The notes: generated from the sequence alone by a model not told the origin. A stretch of 24,355 nucleotides of DNA from Nitrospinae bacterium RIFCSPLOWO2_12_39_16 (GCA_001805005.1 MHDO01000121.1:3715-28069); one strand, 5' to 3'; positions 13,478 to 21,722 are shown, numbered from the stretch's first letter. Program-made: numbers and translations.

Positions 13478-14527
13478 AATACCTCCCCCTTTAAATTGAC
13501 AATTGACTATTGATGATTTAACTGCTGAAAATACCTCATCCACAGAAATCAATTTCATACACTCAATTGTATCACAAGCTCTTTTATAACATCCACTGCA
13601 CTCAATCTTCTTATGTATTATAAAATGATTATCTCCATAGGGGCCGTTTCTTAAAGGGTCAGTGGGGCCATAAATTGCAACGGTTGGTATCTTCAGTGTC
13701 GCAGCTATATGGAGAGGTCCTGTATCCCCGCCTATGAAAAGTTTACATCTTCTCAAGAGTACAACAAGCTGTTTCAATGTGGTAGGTGGTGCGGCAAAGG
13801 GCATACATGACATTGAATCCGCCACCCCATTTACCATATCCTCCTCGCCAGGTCCCCATGTAAGAATGATATTAGCTCCAACTTCTGAGATAATGCGGTC
13901 GCACAGCTCGGTATAATTTTTTATTCCCCATTCTTTTGTCTTCCACCCTGCCCCTAAATTGACTGCAATAATTGGCTTTCCATTTATACTGTTTTTTAAG
14001 AGAAAATCATTTATATATTTGTCATCTTTCAGTGATGTGCTTATAAAAAATTCTCTTTTAATTTCTTTAAAATCAAAAAGTTTGAGGAGGCTTAAATTTT
14101 TATCAACTATATGAATAGCCTCCTTCTTTGGAGAGACTTTTTTATTGGTGAACAAGATATTTAAAAATTCCCTGCAATTTTCTGAATCAAACCCAATTCT
14201 GGTCTTTGCCCTGCTCAAATATGAAATGACACCGCTCTTGATAAGTCCCTGAAGATCTATTGCGGTATCAAATCTCTCTTTTCTGAGTATATTTATGACA
14301 TCCAATAATTCCTTAATTGTCTTCCTGTTTAGAACCTTACGCCATTGTTTAGTATTTATAGTGATAATTTTATCAATATCTTTGTTCCCCTCCAGTATTT
14401 CCCTTGCCTTATCTTCAACAATCCATGCGATATATGAATTAGGGAGGTTATGTCTGATGGTTCTGAGGACAGGAAGGGCATGAACAACATCACCAATAGA
14501 ACTGAGCTTAACAATAAGGATTCTCAT
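13286..14527 (-). CDS. waaC: LPS heptosyltransferase (GT9) fused in frame to a Trm112-like zinc ribbon
   Basis: The reading frame has 413 residues. Residues 1 to about 340 are a complete glycosyltransferase family 9 enzyme: MRILIVKLSSIGDVVHALP at the start, LGAGWKTKEWGIKNY in the middle, and the nucleotide-sugar site FIGGDTGPLHIAATLKIPTVAIYGPTDP. It resembles heptosyltransferase I (WaaC), which adds heptose from ADP-heptose to Kdo of lipid A. A second heptosyltransferase type cannot be excluded. A short linker (SSIVNCQFKGGG) encoded by a heptamer repeat leads to a 63-residue Trm112/YcaR-like zinc ribbon with its own Met and strong Shine-Dalgarno. The two are probably separate genes that lost the stop between them. 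No Shine-Dalgarno precedes residue 1, which starts right after a repeat. Confidence 0.82.
   Translation of the reverse strand: MRILIVKLSSIGDVVHALPVLRTIRHNLPNSYIAWIVEDKAREILEGNKDIDKIITINTKQWRKVLNRKTIKELLDVINILRKERFDTAIDLQGLIKSGVISYLSRAKTRIGFDSENCREFLNILFTNKKVSPKKEAIHIVDKNLSLLKLFDFKEIKREFFISTSLKDDKYINDFLLKNSINGKPIIAVNLGAGWKTKEWGIKNYTELCDRIISEVGANIILTWGPGEEDMVNGVADSMSCMPFAAPPTTLKQLVVLLRRCKLFIGGDTGPLHIAATLKIPTVAIYGPTDPLRNGPYGDNHFIIHKKIECSGCYKRACDTIECMKLISVDEVFSAVKSSIVNCQFKGGGIMPIDKELLDILACPKCKGDIYLTQDGNGLICKACKLMYEIKDDIPIMLIDEAVKLNENLNPVK
13496..13523. repeat. Heptamer repeat in the heptosyltransferase/zinc-ribbon junction
   Basis: The plus strand reads TTGACAA, TTGACTA, TTGATGA, TTTAACT: four units of period 7. 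On the coding strand it encodes the linker SSIVNCQ without a stop codon, which joins two domains that are normally separate proteins. Confidence 0.7.
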
Positions 14528-14530
14528 ATA

Positions 14531-14604
14531 TCAGTAAGCAGTAGGTAGTAGCAATAGACGAAAGGTTTTTTCTGCTTACTGCTTAGTGTCTACTGCCTAC
14601 TTTC
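14531..14604. repeat. Foldback heptamer repeat between rfaE2 and waaC
   Basis: The left arm has units AGTAAGC, AGTAGGT, AGTAGCA, ATAGACG. The right arm has CTGCTTA, CTGCTTA, GTGTCTA, CTGCCTA. Both have period 7 and they are complementary, separated by a short T-rich loop. The right arm encodes the last residues and stop of RfaE2 (VGSRH). The left arm ends right before the waaC ATG, leaving no Shine-Dalgarno. Confidence 0.8.
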
Positions 14605-15056
14605 TTTATTATCTCCGTAGATGACCTCTCTTTTTTGTCCCCTGTAATTGCCACCCTTCCACCGTATGCCCTAACAGTATCAACCTCCGGGACACTATCT
14701 TCAGTGTAATCTGTCCCCTTTGCATGGATATCAGGCTTTAAAGTCAAAAGGAGACTTGAAACGTCTGGTTCATTAAAGATCGTTACATAATCAACATACT
14801 CAATAGCGGCTACGATTTCAGCCCTTTCATTTTCAGGTGTTACAGGCCTTCCATTCCCTTTGAGTTTTTTTGCAGAGGAATCACTGTTTATTGCCACTAT
14901 GAGCATATCACCCAATTCTTTTGCCTCTTTCAGATACCTTATATGCCCCACATGAAGAATATCAAAACAACCGTTTGCAAATACAATCTTTCTCCCCTTT
15001 TTTCTTTCTTTTTCAACAATGACTTTAAGGTCATTTATTTTTTTTAGCTTATTCAT
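14583..15056 (-). CDS. rfaE2: D-glycero-beta-D-manno-heptose 1-phosphate adenylyltransferase
   Basis: The 157-residue nucleotidyltransferase has the CTP/ATP-binding motif FANGCFDILHVGHIRYL (H35-x-G-H38), a conserved KKLKGNGRPVTPENERAEIVAA block and an RSSTEIIKK end. It makes ADP-heptose from heptose 1-phosphate and ATP, the last-but-one step in supplying LPS inner core. It is the stand-alone form; in enterobacteria it is the C-terminal half of HldE. It lies directly after the kinase half rfaE1. Its final residues VGSRH and stop come from a heptamer repeat. No Shine-Dalgarno is visible, because the upstream sequence is also repeat. Confidence 0.93.
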   Translation of the reverse strand: MNKLKKINDLKVIVEKERKKGRKIVFANGCFDILHVGHIRYLKEAKELGDMLIVAINSDSSAKKLKGNGRPVTPENERAEIVAAIEYVDYVTIFNEPDVSSLLLTLKPDIHAKGTDYTEDSVPEVDTVRAYGGRVAITGDKKERSSTEIIKKVGSRH

Positions 15057-15057
15057 A

Positions 15058-16074
15058 TTAAGTGTTAGTTATTAGTGCCAGTGTTTCACTCTCTATGGCA
15101 TTTTTAATCTCTTCAATCGTTACTGTGGCAGTTCCACTCTTCATAACTACAATGCCCCCTGCATAATTCGCAATTCTAGCCGCCTCCTTCATTGAGGCAT
15201 CTGAACATAGTGCGAGAGTAAATGCACTTATAACTGTATCCCCGGCACCTGTCACATCTGCCACCTGATCAGTCCCATAAACATCTATATCTGTAATTCC
15301 GCCATTCCGCTCAAAGAGGGTCATACCTTCCTTACCCCTTGTTATTAAAAGCCCGTCGCTCTTAATCTGGTTTAGAATCTTTCTGCCATATTTGTTTATA
15401 TTATTTCCATTTAATGTTGTATTTAGTGCAAATTCTACTTCCTCAGTATTTGGTGTAGCTGCTGTTATGTGACGATATTTTAGAATATCAAAGCGTGAAT
15501 CAACAGTGATTACCTTTTTACCACTTTTTGCCAGCCTGTTTATCCTATTTAAGATTTTTTCAGAAATGGTCCCGAGCCCATAATCTGAAACGAGGATGGC
15601 ATCCATCATCTTGGACATCCCATTAAAAATTTTTAATAGTCTTTCTTCTATTTTTTTGTTTGCTATATTGCTATTCTCTCTGTCTATTCTTATTACCTGC
15701 TGTTTGGTAGTATTAGAGCCTCCTGCAAGGATTCTTGTCTTTGTGGGGGTTAATCGCCCCTCATCTGATACAATCCCCTCTGTATCTATTCCCTTTTCTT
15801 TCAAAAGGGCAATGAGTTTTCTTCCCATATCATCATCTCCTACAATGCCAACTGGGAACACCGTCCCTCCAAGAGAATGGATATTATTTACGGCATTTGC
15901 ACCGCATCCCGGCAGGACAGTCTGGGAATCATACTTAAGTATAAGGACAGGCGCCTCCCTTGACACGCGGGAGGTCATGCCGAGTATATACTCATCAGCC
16001 ACCATGTCGCCAATCACCATTACCTTCTGTTTTGAAAACTTCTTTAAGATATTTTTAAATCTATTTTTGTCCAT
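15058..16074 (-). CDS. rfaE1: D-glycero-beta-D-manno-heptose-7-phosphate kinase
   Basis: The 338-residue PfkB-family sugar kinase shows GDMVADEYILG (22-32), SREAPVLIL, the glycine-rich GCGANAVNNIHSLGG (57-70) and the C-terminal VADVTGAGDT motif with catalytic base D279. It phosphorylates D-glycero-D-manno-heptose 7-phosphate to the 1,7-bisphosphate. The next steps are gmhB, which overlaps its start by 14 bp, and rfaE2. The C-terminal residues TLALITNT are encoded by a degenerate heptamer repeat that also supplies the stop codon, an odd tail compared with the normal family end. Confidence 0.93.
   Translation of the reverse strand: MDKNRFKNILKKFSKQKVMVIGDMVADEYILGMTSRVSREAPVLILKYDSQTVLPGCGANAVNNIHSLGGTVFPVGIVGDDDMGRKLIALLKEKGIDTEGIVSDEGRLTPTKTRILAGGSNTTKQQVIRIDRENSNIANKKIEERLLKIFNGMSKMMDAILVSDYGLGTISEKILNRINRLAKSGKKVITVDSRFDILKYRHITAATPNTEEVEFALNTTLNGNNINKYGRKILNQIKSDGLLITRGKEGMTLFERNGGITDIDVYGTDQVADVTGAGDTVISAFTLALCSDASMKEAARIANYAGGIVVMKSGTATVTIEEIKNAIESETLALITNT
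15059..15089. repeat. Degenerate heptamer repeat at the rfaE1/rfaE2 junction
   Basis: The plus strand reads TAAGTGT, TAGTTAT, TAGTGCC, AGTGTTT, about four units of period 7. It encodes the last eight residues of RfaE1 and its stop. Only one arm is present here; no foldback partner is seen. Confidence 0.55.
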
Positions 16075-16657
16075 TTTTTATATTCTCTAAAATCCATTTA
16101 ACAGCATCATACAGGTCATCTGCAACACAATCAGGTTTCTTAATCCCATCACTCAAGTATTCAAGTTCCCCTTTCCCATAGCCCGTAAGCACCAGAATCC
16201 CCTTTGCCCCAACATTGTGGGCAAGTGCAACATCGCTTAACTTATCACCAATTACATATGACCTGCTTATATCTACATTGAGTTCATCTGCTGCTGTCTC
16301 TATCATGCCCGGATTTGGCTTTCTGCAATCACAAATTTTCCTGTATTTCTTATTTTTCCCATCAGGATGATGGGGGCAATAATAGATTTCATCCAGATAG
16401 GCGCCTGATTTTGAGAGGAGTTTTTTTAGTCTTTCATGTGCCTTGTGTATAAGCTCTTCAGGAAAATACCCCCTTGCCACACCTGCCTGATTCGTAATAA
16501 CCACTGCCTTTAACCCATTTTTATTAAGGAGCTTAATCGCATTAGATGTCCCTTTAATAAGTTTAAGTCTGTCTATATTGTTTAAATACCCAACCTCCTC
16601 ACTGATAGTCCCATCCCTATCTATAAATACTGCAATGTTTTTATTATTTGATTTCAT
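16061..16657 (-). CDS. gmhB: D-glycero-beta-D-manno-heptose 1,7-bisphosphate 7-phosphatase
   Basis: The 198-residue HAD-superfamily phosphatase has motif I IDRDGT (D13 nucleophile, D15 acid/base), motif II ITNQAGVARG, a zinc-binding insert (CPHHPDG ... CDCRKPNPGM) and motif IV IGDKLSD. The zinc insert is typical of GmhB. It removes the 7-phosphate between the kinase and adenylyltransferase steps. It overlaps rfaE1 by 14 bp. There is no obvious Shine-Dalgarno before the ATG. gmhA (sedoheptulose-7-phosphate isomerase) is not in the window. Confidence 0.93.
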   Translation of the reverse strand: MKSNNKNIAVFIDRDGTISEEVGYLNNIDRLKLIKGTSNAIKLLNKNGLKAVVITNQAGVARGYFPEELIHKAHERLKKLLSKSGAYLDEIYYCPHHPDGKNKKYRKICDCRKPNPGMIETAADELNVDISRSYVIGDKLSDVALAHNVGAKGILVLTGYGKGELEYLSDGIKKPDCVADDLYDAVKWILENIKNGQK

Positions 16658-16676
16658 CAGGTGGCTAAAAAAGGTT

Positions 16677-17153
16677 TTACTCTATGTCAACATAGATGGT
16701 CTTTTGCATCTCAAAATGGTTGGCAGTAATTGCAGCGGTCCCTCTTGTTGCACCTGTAAGGGTGATATAAAAATAATATGCCCCTGCAGTAATCGGGCCT
16801 GTAGTTGTAGTTGAACCTGTTAATGTCGCCGACGAAGATGATGCGGAAAGTGTGCCATGTGTATTTATTGAATATGCTACATTTATAATTGCAGATGTCC
16901 CTGTAACACCTGATACACCATATCCACTCAAAACAGAACCGTCAGTATTATAAATCTTTGTAGTTATAGTTGCAGTATTACCGACACCAATCTTACTCTT
17001 ATCACTCCATATATCCATGGCATTTCCCTCATATGCTGGACTGCCAAAACTGACTGGCCCTGTAATCTTATTTGCCTTACTTGAATCACAGCCTATTCCA
17101 GCAATACATATAGTAATGAGAAAAATTAATGTAACTACTATTTTTATCCTCAT
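16677..17153 (-). CDS. Small secreted, probably lipid-anchored Ig-like domain protein
   Basis: The 158-residue protein has a signal peptide (MRIKIVVTLIFLITICIAGIGC) ending in a Cys that could be acylated, although the lipobox (GIGC) is weak. The mature part is Ser/Thr/Gly-rich with strand pattern VGNTATITTKIYNTDGSVLSG ... GTAAITANHFEMQKTIYVDI, typical of bacterial Ig-like (Big/invasin-type) domains. The start at 17153 is chosen over the ATG 12 bp upstream because GGAGG lies 5 bp before it. Its exact function is unknown. It sits between aroB and gmhB in the envelope operon, which suggests a surface or pilus-linked role only by position. Confidence 0.6.
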   Translation of the reverse strand: MRIKIVVTLIFLITICIAGIGCDSSKANKITGPVSFGSPAYEGNAMDIWSDKSKIGVGNTATITTKIYNTDGSVLSGYGVSGVTGTSAIINVAYSINTHGTLSASSSSATLTGSTTTTGPITAGAYYFYITLTGATRGTAAITANHFEMQKTIYVDIE

Positions 17154-17166
17154 CACTGCCTCCACA

Positions 17167-17201
17167 CAGTTTCAGTGTCAGTTTTTAGTGTCATCATTTT
17201 C
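17167..17201. repeat. Short degenerate repeat between aroB and the Ig-like gene
   Basis: CAGTTTCAGTGTCAG, then TTTTTAGTGTCATCA, repeats an (C/T)AGTGTCA core with 6-8 bp spacing inside the 64-bp spacer. It is the same sequence class as the CAGTGT foldback at 22.3 kb. Confidence 0.5.
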
Positions 17202-17217
17202 TCTTACTTACACTCCT

Positions 17218-18294
17218 TTAATTTATTAATACCTTTTTGATTAATCCTTGGGCTATATCACTCCGAATTTCAACAGAACCAATTTTCCTCATCAAAATAA
17301 ATCTAATCTTTTCTTCCTTTACCTTTTTATCTAAAGAGAGTGAATTTATTATATTGCTAACATCTAAATCGGCAATTACAGCTGGCAAACCTGCATTCTT
17401 AATTAGATTAACCACTCTCTCATAATCTTTATTACTGCATAATCCCGATTCCAATGACATCTTTACGGCATATACCATGCCGATTGCCACAGCCTCGCCA
17501 TGCCTGTATCTCTTATAGTCTGTCAGTGATTCAATTGCATGCCCAATGGTATGCCCAAAATTTAATATTGTCCTCAAACCACTCTCTCTCTCATCTTTTG
17601 CCACCACATATGCCTTAATCTCGCATGCCCTTTTTATTGAATATATGAGTATATCTTCATCAAGGTTAATCAATCTTTTTATGTTGCCTTCCAGATATTC
17701 AAAGAAACCTTCATCTTTGATAATACCATATTTTATAATCTCTGCTACCCCGCATAAAATTTCCTCTTTTGGCAGAGTCTTAAGTGTATCTATATCAATA
17801 AAAACCGCCTTAGGCTGATAAAATGCCCCGATTAGGTTCTTCCCCCTCGGATGATTTACTGCTGTCTTTCCACCAATACTGCTATCCACCTGTGCAAGCA
17901 GGGTTGTTGGAATCTGTATATATGGAACCCCTCTTAAGTATGTTGCCGCAACAAATCCTGCTATATCGCCTATAACCCCGCCGCCAAAGGCAATGAGCGG
18001 GGATTCCCTTTCCATCTTTATATCTATGAGTCTGTCATAAATCCCAGCAGCAGTCTTTATTGTCTTATATTCTTCACCATCGGGTATTTCAACAAAATTT
18101 ACATTAAAACCTGCACCTGTCAAAGAATTTTTTAATGCATCACCGTAAAGCTTGTTTATTAAAGGATTTGTAATAACAACTATCTTCCTGCCTGTTTTAA
18201 TATTTTTTAGTCTATTTCCGCATTCAAGGAGGAGTCCTTTATCAATATAGATTGAATAACTCCTCTCCCCAAGACCTACATTTACTACCTCCAT
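17218..18294 (-). CDS. aroB: 3-dehydroquinate synthase
   Basis: The 358-residue enzyme of the shikimate pathway shows FGGGVIGDIAGF (103-114, NAD site), IPTTLLAQVDSSIGGKTAVN (128-147), and zinc ligands E185 (AEIIKYG), H248 (NFGHTIGHAIE) and H265 (RHGEAVAIGM). It cyclises DAHP to 3-dehydroquinate. The start overlaps the pilQ stop by one base (TAATG), so it is translationally coupled to pilQ. aroB following pilMNOPQ is a known arrangement in several proteobacteria (there with aroK, which is absent here). Confidence 0.95.
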   Translation of the reverse strand: MEVVNVGLGERSYSIYIDKGLLLECGNRLKNIKTGRKIVVITNPLINKLYGDALKNSLTGAGFNVNFVEIPDGEEYKTIKTAAGIYDRLIDIKMERESPLIAFGGGVIGDIAGFVAATYLRGVPYIQIPTTLLAQVDSSIGGKTAVNHPRGKNLIGAFYQPKAVFIDIDTLKTLPKEEILCGVAEIIKYGIIKDEGFFEYLEGNIKRLINLDEDILIYSIKRACEIKAYVVAKDERESGLRTILNFGHTIGHAIESLTDYKRYRHGEAVAIGMVYAVKMSLESGLCSNKDYERVVNLIKNAGLPAVIADLDVSNIINSLSLDKKVKEEKIRFILMRKIGSVEIRSDIAQGLIKKVLIN

Positions 18295-20495
18295 TATGAC
18301 CTTATTATCTTCGGCGTAATAAATATCAGGAGTTCTTCGCCGTCATCCCTATCCGACTTCTTTTTAAATAACCAGCCGATTATGGGTATCTTCATGAGCC
18401 ATGGAACCCCCGCAACATTCTCCTGTTTTGTAGTTTTGTAAAGGCCGCCGATAACGGTTGTCTCCCCATCTCTTATTAACACCTCCGTATTTGCCTTCTT
18501 TTTTATTATACTCGGTGTTCCCTGAACCTGATTTGCAAAATCTGCCTCATTTTTTGTGGCTACTATCTTCATAGATACAAAATTATCGGGTGTTATATGA
18601 GGTGTTACTGTCAGACTTATAGTAGCATCTATAAACTGAATCTGTGTCCCTGACTGGGATACAGTAGCATAAGGTATGCTTCTCCCGCTCTCAATTACAG
18701 CCTCCTTGTTGTCAGAAGTGGTTATCTTTGGAGTTGAAAGTATCCTTGCCTTTCCTGTAGCTTCTAATGCCGATAAACGGAGGTCAAGCTGGGTAGCACC
18801 TGTTACGCTTCCAAGTGTGGCGCTTATTGCACCTCCACTCCCCAAGCCGGCAGCAGCGGGGAGACTGACCGCACTTGTTCCTACTGAACTTCCTGTAACG
18901 GCGACTGTATTTGGGAAATTAACATCTGATGCAAGGTTAAATTTTCCACCCCACTCTATTCCAAGTTCCTTTGAAAAGTTTTTGTTTACCTCTACAATTC
19001 TCGCCTCTATAAGCACCTGAGGCGTCCTCTTATCCAGTTTCTCAACGAGGGACTTCATCTCTGTTATTTTTTTTGCTATATCCTTGACTATAAGAGTGTT
19101 TGTCCTTTCATCTATGGTAATATCACCCCTCTTGCTTTTTATTTTTTCAAGATTTTTTGTTAAATCTCCTGCCTTTGCATAGCTTATGGAGAATATCTCA
19201 GTAATCAGCTCTTCTGTCTCTTCTTCAACCACCTTACCCTCTATAGCTGCCTTTTTAGCCTCATTAAATGCCTTTTTTTCTTCCGCTATTTTTGCAGCAG
19301 GTGCGATCCTTATAATGCTCCCCTCTCTTATCATATCAAGTTTATTCGTTTTTAATATTACATCCAGTGCTTGTTCCCATGGGATGTTGATTAGCCTCAT
19401 GGTAACCTTTCCCTTAACATCTTCTGAGGTTATTACATTTAACTCACTGACTTCAGCTATAAGCCTTAGTATATTAGTTATATCTGCATCCTGAAAATCC
19501 AGAGATATCTTCCTGCCATTATATTTCTTCCCCCCCTCTAAAGAAACATCGTTTATCTTCGCCTCTGCTGAAACTGATTGTTTTGCCTCTATCTTCTTTG
19601 AAGCAACTCCAGGAGGTTCTATATCCAATACTATATCTGTCCCATTACGAGAAATATTGTAAGAAGAAATTTCTGTAAGTTCTGCAACTATCCTTACAAT
19701 AGGTTGTGGTTTATCTTTATGCTGAAATGCGCTTACCTTTTTCACAAAGGTTGATACCTGTGTTGTATCTAATGCCTTCTGTCCCTGAGGCAATATCCGG
19801 GCATCTTCCACATCCATGGAGAGCCTCTTTAAATCCTCTTTCTTTATCAAGGTAAATTTTGGTTCTACGCTGTCGGTTTTTACAATTATTCTTGTCTTGC
19901 CATCTGATAGCCTTTGAACGTCAATAGAATTTACAGTGATTATTTTTCCTGATGCAACAGTTGTCTCATTGTTCTCTTCAGTAGATTTACTTTTTATAGA
20001 GACTATTATTTTGTTTGATACAGGTTTTGATATTTCATGGGAGATGGGGGCACTTAATCCAATCTCAACCCTTGTAGTATTGCTCTGTTCAAAATAGTGT
20101 AATGCAACCGCTCCTACAACCCCTCTTTCAACCTTAATCGGGCTTTTTATATCACCTAACCCAACATTGGACAAATCAATAATCAATCTTGAAGGGTCAT
20201 TTAGCTTAAATGCGGTATATTGAAGAGGGTCTGTTGTCTCGATTGTAAGCTGAACCATATCAGCCGATGGCTCTGCATAAACCTTTGTAAGGGCAGCCTT
20301 TTCCCTTTTTGATTGATCAGCCTTCTCTTCAACCTTTTGGGAGGATGCGGCATTATCAAGTTTTTTGCTTTCTGTCTTTGAGGTGGCACACCCAGAAAAA
20401 AAGTAAGCAGTAAGCAATAAACAGTAAGCAGTGAAAATTAAGAAACCTTCTTTTCTGACTTCTGGCTTCTGACTTCTTACTTCCAACTTCTGCAT
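18294..20495 (-). CDS. pilQ: Type IV pilus secretin PilQ
   Basis: The protein has 733 residues. It begins with a signal peptide ending in FSGC (C36, possible lipidation). Two AMIN domains follow (about 60-165 and 188-295), then the secretin/TonB short N-terminal domain (RKISLDFQDADITNILRLIAE, about 325-395), a NolW-type N1 ring, and the secretin barrel from about 545 to the end with VPWLMKIPIIGWLF and a final EELLIFITPKIIRS. It forms the outer-membrane ring through which the pilus passes. The start is backed by AAGGAGG 6 bp upstream, within the end of pilP. Residues 3-17 and 21-33 are encoded by two heptamer repeats, so the signal peptide itself is repeat-derived. Confidence 0.95.
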   Translation of the reverse strand: MQKLEVRSQKPEVRKEGFLIFTAYCLLLTAYFFSGCATSKTESKKLDNAASSQKVEEKADQSKREKAALTKVYAEPSADMVQLTIETTDPLQYTAFKLNDPSRLIIDLSNVGLGDIKSPIKVERGVVGAVALHYFEQSNTTRVEIGLSAPISHEISKPVSNKIIVSIKSKSTEENNETTVASGKIITVNSIDVQRLSDGKTRIIVKTDSVEPKFTLIKKEDLKRLSMDVEDARILPQGQKALDTTQVSTFVKKVSAFQHKDKPQPIVRIVAELTEISSYNISRNGTDIVLDIEPPGVASKKIEAKQSVSAEAKINDVSLEGGKKYNGRKISLDFQDADITNILRLIAEVSELNVITSEDVKGKVTMRLINIPWEQALDVILKTNKLDMIREGSIIRIAPAAKIAEEKKAFNEAKKAAIEGKVVEEETEELITEIFSISYAKAGDLTKNLEKIKSKRGDITIDERTNTLIVKDIAKKITEMKSLVEKLDKRTPQVLIEARIVEVNKNFSKELGIEWGGKFNLASDVNFPNTVAVTGSSVGTSAVSLPAAAGLGSGGAISATLGSVTGATQLDLRLSALEATGKARILSTPKITTSDNKEAVIESGRSIPYATVSQSGTQIQFIDATISLTVTPHITPDNFVSMKIVATKNEADFANQVQGTPSIIKKKANTEVLIRDGETTVIGGLYKTTKQENVAGVPWLMKIPIIGWLFKKKSDRDDGEELLIFITPKIIRS
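20402..20490. repeat. Two heptamer repeat blocks inside the pilQ signal peptide
   Basis: On the coding strand block one is GAAGTAA, GAAGTCA, GAAGCCA, GAAGTAA (20490-20454). Block two is CTGCTTA, CTGTTTA, TTGCTTA, CTGCTTA (20434-20402). All units are 7 bp. They translate to LEVRSQKPEVRK and FTAYCLLLTAYFF, giving the basic n-region and hydrophobic core of the PilQ signal peptide. Confidence 0.85.
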
Positions 20496-20496
20496 C

Positions 20497-21096
20497 TCAT
20501 CCCTCCTTCTTTAACTTTAACTCAACAGTTCTTGTTTTTACCTTTTTATCTACATCCTGATATTTCTCTTCAACTGTGACAGTATCGGCAGTTAGATTTC
20601 TCACTATCCCCCAGCTTTTGCCTATATGTGTCCCTTTCTTTATCGTATAACCTTTGCCATCAGGTGTCTCAACCAATGCATATCTGCCAACCCCACCCCA
20701 GATTATGGCAACTACCTTTATGGATGCCAGCTCAAACTTCTGTAGTGGTGTAAGCGGAATCTTTTCCAGTTCTTTTTTAAATTTATCTTCTTCTTTTGCC
20801 TCTTCAATCTTCCTTCTCTCTTCCTCCTGTTTTATCTGTTCTTTTTTACCAAGTATGAGTGATCTGAAAGGGTCTACCTTGCCTATTGGATTATATATAT
20901 AAATATCTTCACTCTTCACCTTTTCTTCTGTCGGTTTTGCCTGCCTTGATATATCAGCAGGTTCGTCTGCAGGTATAGTGACTTGCTGTTTTTCATCAAC
21001 CCCATATGCCGGTTGAGTATACCACAGTATAGTAAAAAATAAAACGGGAAAAGAATAAAGGACTTTGATGTATATGGGCTTATTAAGAAATCTCAT
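20497..21096 (-). CDS. pilP: Type IV pilus assembly protein PilP
   Basis: The 199-residue protein has an N-terminal hydrophobic segment (about 10-32, ending QPAYG) and a disordered, Lys/Glu-rich stretch. A compact C-terminal beta domain follows: LTPLQKFELASIKVVAIIWGGVGRYALVETPDGKGYTIKKGTHIG begins it, and it ends in VRNLTADTVTVEEKY. That block is diagnostic of PilP, which links the PilN/O inner-membrane complex to PilQ. Classical PilP is a lipoprotein; here there is no Cys at the cleavage site, so it may be anchored by its uncleaved helix or released. It overlaps pilO by 4 bp, and its end carries the pilQ ribosome site. Confidence 0.9.
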   Translation of the reverse strand: MRFLNKPIYIKVLYSFPVLFFTILWYTQPAYGVDEKQQVTIPADEPADISRQAKPTEEKVKSEDIYIYNPIGKVDPFRSLILGKKEQIKQEEERRKIEEAKEEDKFKKELEKIPLTPLQKFELASIKVVAIIWGGVGRYALVETPDGKGYTIKKGTHIGKSWGIVRNLTADTVTVEEKYQDVDKKVKTRTVELKLKKEG

Positions 21097-21722
21097 TTTT
21101 TCTTTTCCTCTTTCTTCATAGGTTCTGGAGGTTTTTCACTATACCTAAATGTAATAGCAGAACATTCCATTTCAATTAAGGTCTTTCCATTATCTTCTTT
21201 AGGATTGGCTATTTTCACATTTGATATAGTAACAATTCGTGGCATCTTGCTCACTTTATCAAAGAATTCCAGTGTATTATGAAAGCCTCCGTTGATTTTA
21301 ATCTGGACAGGAACTTCTGCATAAAAATCCTTCTGGCTCTCTGTTCCTGGCTTAAAGGTAAGCATATCTAACCCTGACTGCATACCGAGATTTGATATTA
21401 CTGTCAGAAGTCCTGGGATTTCCTTCTCCTCAGGCAACTGGGACTTTGCAATAGCTAAGTCTATATCAAGTTTTTCTATCTCTTTTTCAAGGAGAGGGAG
21501 CCTCTTTGCAATCTTTTCATTCTTTTCAATCTCCTGCTGTAATTTAGCTAACTCTCCGTTCAATTTTGTAATTTCCTTATCTTTGCTCATATGAATAAAA
21601 TAGTAGTATGGGGCGAAGAGGATAACCTGTAAAACCACTATAATAAGCCATCTTTGGTATAAAGGTATGCCTCCAATCTTGTCATAAGGTATCTTATCAA
21701 GCAGTTTTTTAAGTGCCTCCAA
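21093..21722 (-). CDS. pilO: Type IV pilus inner membrane protein PilO
   Basis: The 209-residue protein has a short cytoplasmic N-terminus, one membrane helix (about 26-45, WLIIVVLQVILFAPYYYFI), and a coiled coil (about 48-95, with EITKLNGELAKLQQEIEKN heptads). A ferredoxin-like periplasmic domain follows, with LLTVISNLGMQSGLDMLTFKPG, FHNTLEFFDKVSKMPRIVTISNVKI. It pairs with PilN in the alignment complex. It overlaps pilN by 14 bp and pilP by 4 bp. Confidence 0.94.
   Translation of the reverse strand: MEALKKLLDKIPYDKIGGIPLYQRWLIIVVLQVILFAPYYYFIHMSKDKEITKLNGELAKLQQEIEKNEKIAKRLPLLEKEIEKLDIDLAIAKSQLPEEKEIPGLLTVISNLGMQSGLDMLTFKPGTESQKDFYAEVPVQIKINGGFHNTLEFFDKVSKMPRIVTISNVKIANPKEDNGKTLIEMECSAITFRYSEKPPEPMKKEEKKK

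Noticed and set aside
14531..14604. Repeats considered as a CRISPR array or IS-end inverted repeats
   Set aside because: Units are 6-7 bp, degenerate and without spacers; there are no transposase genes or target duplications, and unit sequence differs from site to site.
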